From assembly GCA_964565335.1 (NCBI GenBank), contig CAZMEN010000006.1, positions 1 through 64,000 of the forward strand: a stretch of 64,000 bases of DNA, in the 5' to 3' direction. The DNA is from Litorimonas sp964565335 (GTDB lineage: Bacteria; Pseudomonadota; Alphaproteobacteria; Caulobacterales; Maricaulaceae). Of this stretch, positions 62,875 through 64,000 are shown piece by piece. The first letter of the stretch is position 1; every line of letters begins with the position of its first letter. Made by a program: the position numbers and the translations under genes. A model generated the notes under the pieces. That model saw nothing but the letters and a program-made list of their open reading frames with translations, ran no database searches and was not told the origin of the DNA.

Positions 62875-64000
62875 TTACGTTAGATTTACAACTATACTTT
62901 TTAGCTCATCACTATTTGCACCGACCATTACTTTAATGACGCCAGGCTCCAGAAGGAGTTTCCCATCTGCATCATAAAAGCCAAAGTCTTCTGGCCTGAG
63001 GGTGAACTCTACTTTCCGCTCTTCGCCGGGTTCCAACCCAATTTTTTGAAATCCACGAAGTAGTTTTATGGGCCGGGCGCGGCTAGCGACTTCATCTCTG
63101 ATATAGAGTTGGACGACCTCTTGACCGAAACGACTTCCGGTGTTTTTTACATAGGCTGTTACCTTAATTTCATCATCCACGGAGACTTTTTCGCTTTGAA
63201 CTTGCGGAGCGCTTACATCAAAGCTTGTGTAAGTCAGTCCATGTCCAAAAGAGAACAAGGGGGTGGAATTTGACGCCACGTAATTTCGGAAACGCCCTGT
63301 GGGTTGCTGGTAATAAAACCCTGGAATTTGCCCGACATTTCGAACCAATGTAACCGGTAGTTTACCGCTAGGATTCACGTCGCCAAAGATTAGCCTTGCG
63401 AGGGCATGACCCCCTTCTTCACCGGGATAGAAGGCATCGAGTATAGTCGGGCATTCTTTCGCGAGGAATTCCGGGGATAAGGGACGTCCGTGTATTAAGA
63501 CAGCTACCATGGGCTTACCGGTCTTAGAAAGCGCTTGGATAAGCTTGTTCTGATCGCCGAATAAATCAATGTCATCTCGATCGCCACGAGAGTCGCCCGC
63601 AAAATAGGCTTCTCTGGCAGTATGTTCATTACCGCCAACCGCTAATATTATTGTATCGGCGGTTTTAGCCATAGCAGCAGCTTCGGTTATCAGTTTACGG
63701 TTGTCGTCTTCAGATGCAAACCTAGCGGTGTCATCGGCATCTGTTTCGATTTCATTATTGCCCTCACCGCCAACCGTGATTTTACTGCCGGGGGCATAGA
63801 GCACCTCAATGTCGCGGGCAGATGCATAGTCCCGTATACCTTCGAGCAGGCTAACGCCCTGATGAGGTTTCGGAGAATAACCGCCCAGATGCACCGAGGC
63901 AGCATTAGGCCCGGTAACCAAGATACGCTGTTTTTTCTCTGGGTTCAGTGGCAAAACATTGCCTTCATTCTTTAAAAGAACCACAGATTCTTCGGCCATT
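62875..64000 (-). CDS. Glycoside hydrolase family 3, C-terminal part (partial)
   Basis: The last ~375 residues of a GH3 enzyme whose N-terminal barrel lies beyond the right edge. Visible motifs are ESVVLLKNEGNVLPLNPEK, VTGPNAASVHLGGY, VGGNEHTAREAYFAG, VLIHGRPLSPEFLA, FYPGEEGGHALARLI, VNPSGKLPVTL and FSFGHGLTYTSFDV, followed by a C-terminal FnIII-like domain. Unlike the GH3 at 32196, the HGRPL and PGEEG motifs are standard, so this is a separate subgroup and perhaps a true beta-glucosidase or xylosidase. Confidence 0.9.
   Translation of the reverse strand, partial: MAEESVVLLKNEGNVLPLNPEKKQRILVTGPNAASVHLGGYSPKPHQGVSLLEGIRDYASARDIEVLYAPGSKITVGGEGNNEIETDADDTARFASEDDNRKLITEAAAMAKTADTIILAVGGNEHTAREAYFAGDSRGDRDDIDLFGDQNKLIQALSKTGKPMVAVLIHGRPLSPEFLAKECPTILDAFYPGEEGGHALARLIFGDVNPSGKLPVTLVRNVGQIPGFYYQQPTGRFRNYVASNSTPLFSFGHGLTYTSFDVSAPQVQSEKVSVDDEIKVTAYVKNTGSRFGQEVVQLYIRDEVASRARPIKLLRGFQKIGLEPGEERKVEFTLRPEDFGFYDADGKLLLEPGVIKVMVGANSDELKSIVVNLT

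Noticed and set aside
27219..64000. Rhamnogalacturonan rather than ulvan as the substrate
   Set aside because: GH105 and GH106 alone would allow it, but two sulfatases, the PL24/PL25-like lyase and the absence of pectin lyases or galacturonidases favour ulvan.
1..64000. tRNA or rRNA genes, CRISPR arrays, insertion sequences, prophage or integrase genes
   Set aside because: None was recognised on reading both strands; the border near 27 kb has no visible mobility gene or attachment repeat.

Overview
The window looks like a marine, alga-associated alphaproteobacterium, most likely of the Hyphomonadaceae/Maricaulales type. The evidence is the dnaG-rpoD pair, an alphaproteobacterial-type DnaG, two TonB-dependent receptors of the Caulobacter/Xanthomonas carbohydrate class, a RhaI-type L-rhamnose pathway and many lipoproteins. 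The genus is not determined. One 10-base run of N at 16993-17002 marks a scaffold gap, so this is draft sequence.

Positions 1-26.9 kb are mostly housekeeping and envelope genes: the end of rpoC, a frameshifted ECF sigma gene coupled to a von Willebrand A-domain membrane protein, metY, dnaG, rpoD, a DUF2339 membrane protein, an M19 dipeptidase lipoprotein, two paralogous six-cysteine secreted proteins flanking a DUF4349 lipoprotein, an M16 protease, an XRE/MmyB-type regulator facing a small membrane protein, a short asparaginase-like protein, panD, an animal-type haem peroxidase lipoprotein, a SIMPL protein, an acyl-CoA carboxylase carboxyltransferase and an AMP-forming acyl ligase.

Positions 27.2-64 kb form one contiguous carbohydrate-use locus that runs off the right edge. 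Its content fits ulvan, the sulfated rhamnose/uronic acid/xylose polysaccharide of green algae: a PL24/PL25-like beta-propeller lyase, two GH3 enzymes, a GH106 rhamnosidase, a GH105 unsaturated uronyl hydrolase, a BNR_4 propeller protein, two S1 sulfatases, a DUF4861 lipoprotein and two TonB-dependent receptors. Two inner-membrane uptake systems are present: a TRAP transporter linked to a KduD/DhuD-like dehydrogenase and an RpiB-family (DhuI-like) isomerase, and an NCS1-type permease linked to rhamnose mutarotase. L-rhamnose use is nearly complete: mutarotase, isomerase, FGGY kinase, a fused rhamnulose-1-phosphate aldolase/dehydrogenase and an FMN lactate dehydrogenase, giving a route to dihydroxyacetone phosphate and pyruvate.

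Inferred workflow: the lyase, the only degradative enzyme complete in the window without a lipobox, cuts the polymer outside or at the surface; TonB receptors bring oligosaccharides into the periplasm; lipoprotein hydrolases and sulfatases finish them; the TRAP system takes the unsaturated uronate product and the permease takes rhamnose. Two local regulators (FCD-type GntR and DeoR type) and three pairs of repeated promoter-proximal motifs suggest a locus-wide regulon. No tRNA, rRNA, CRISPR array, integrase or insertion sequence was recognised.
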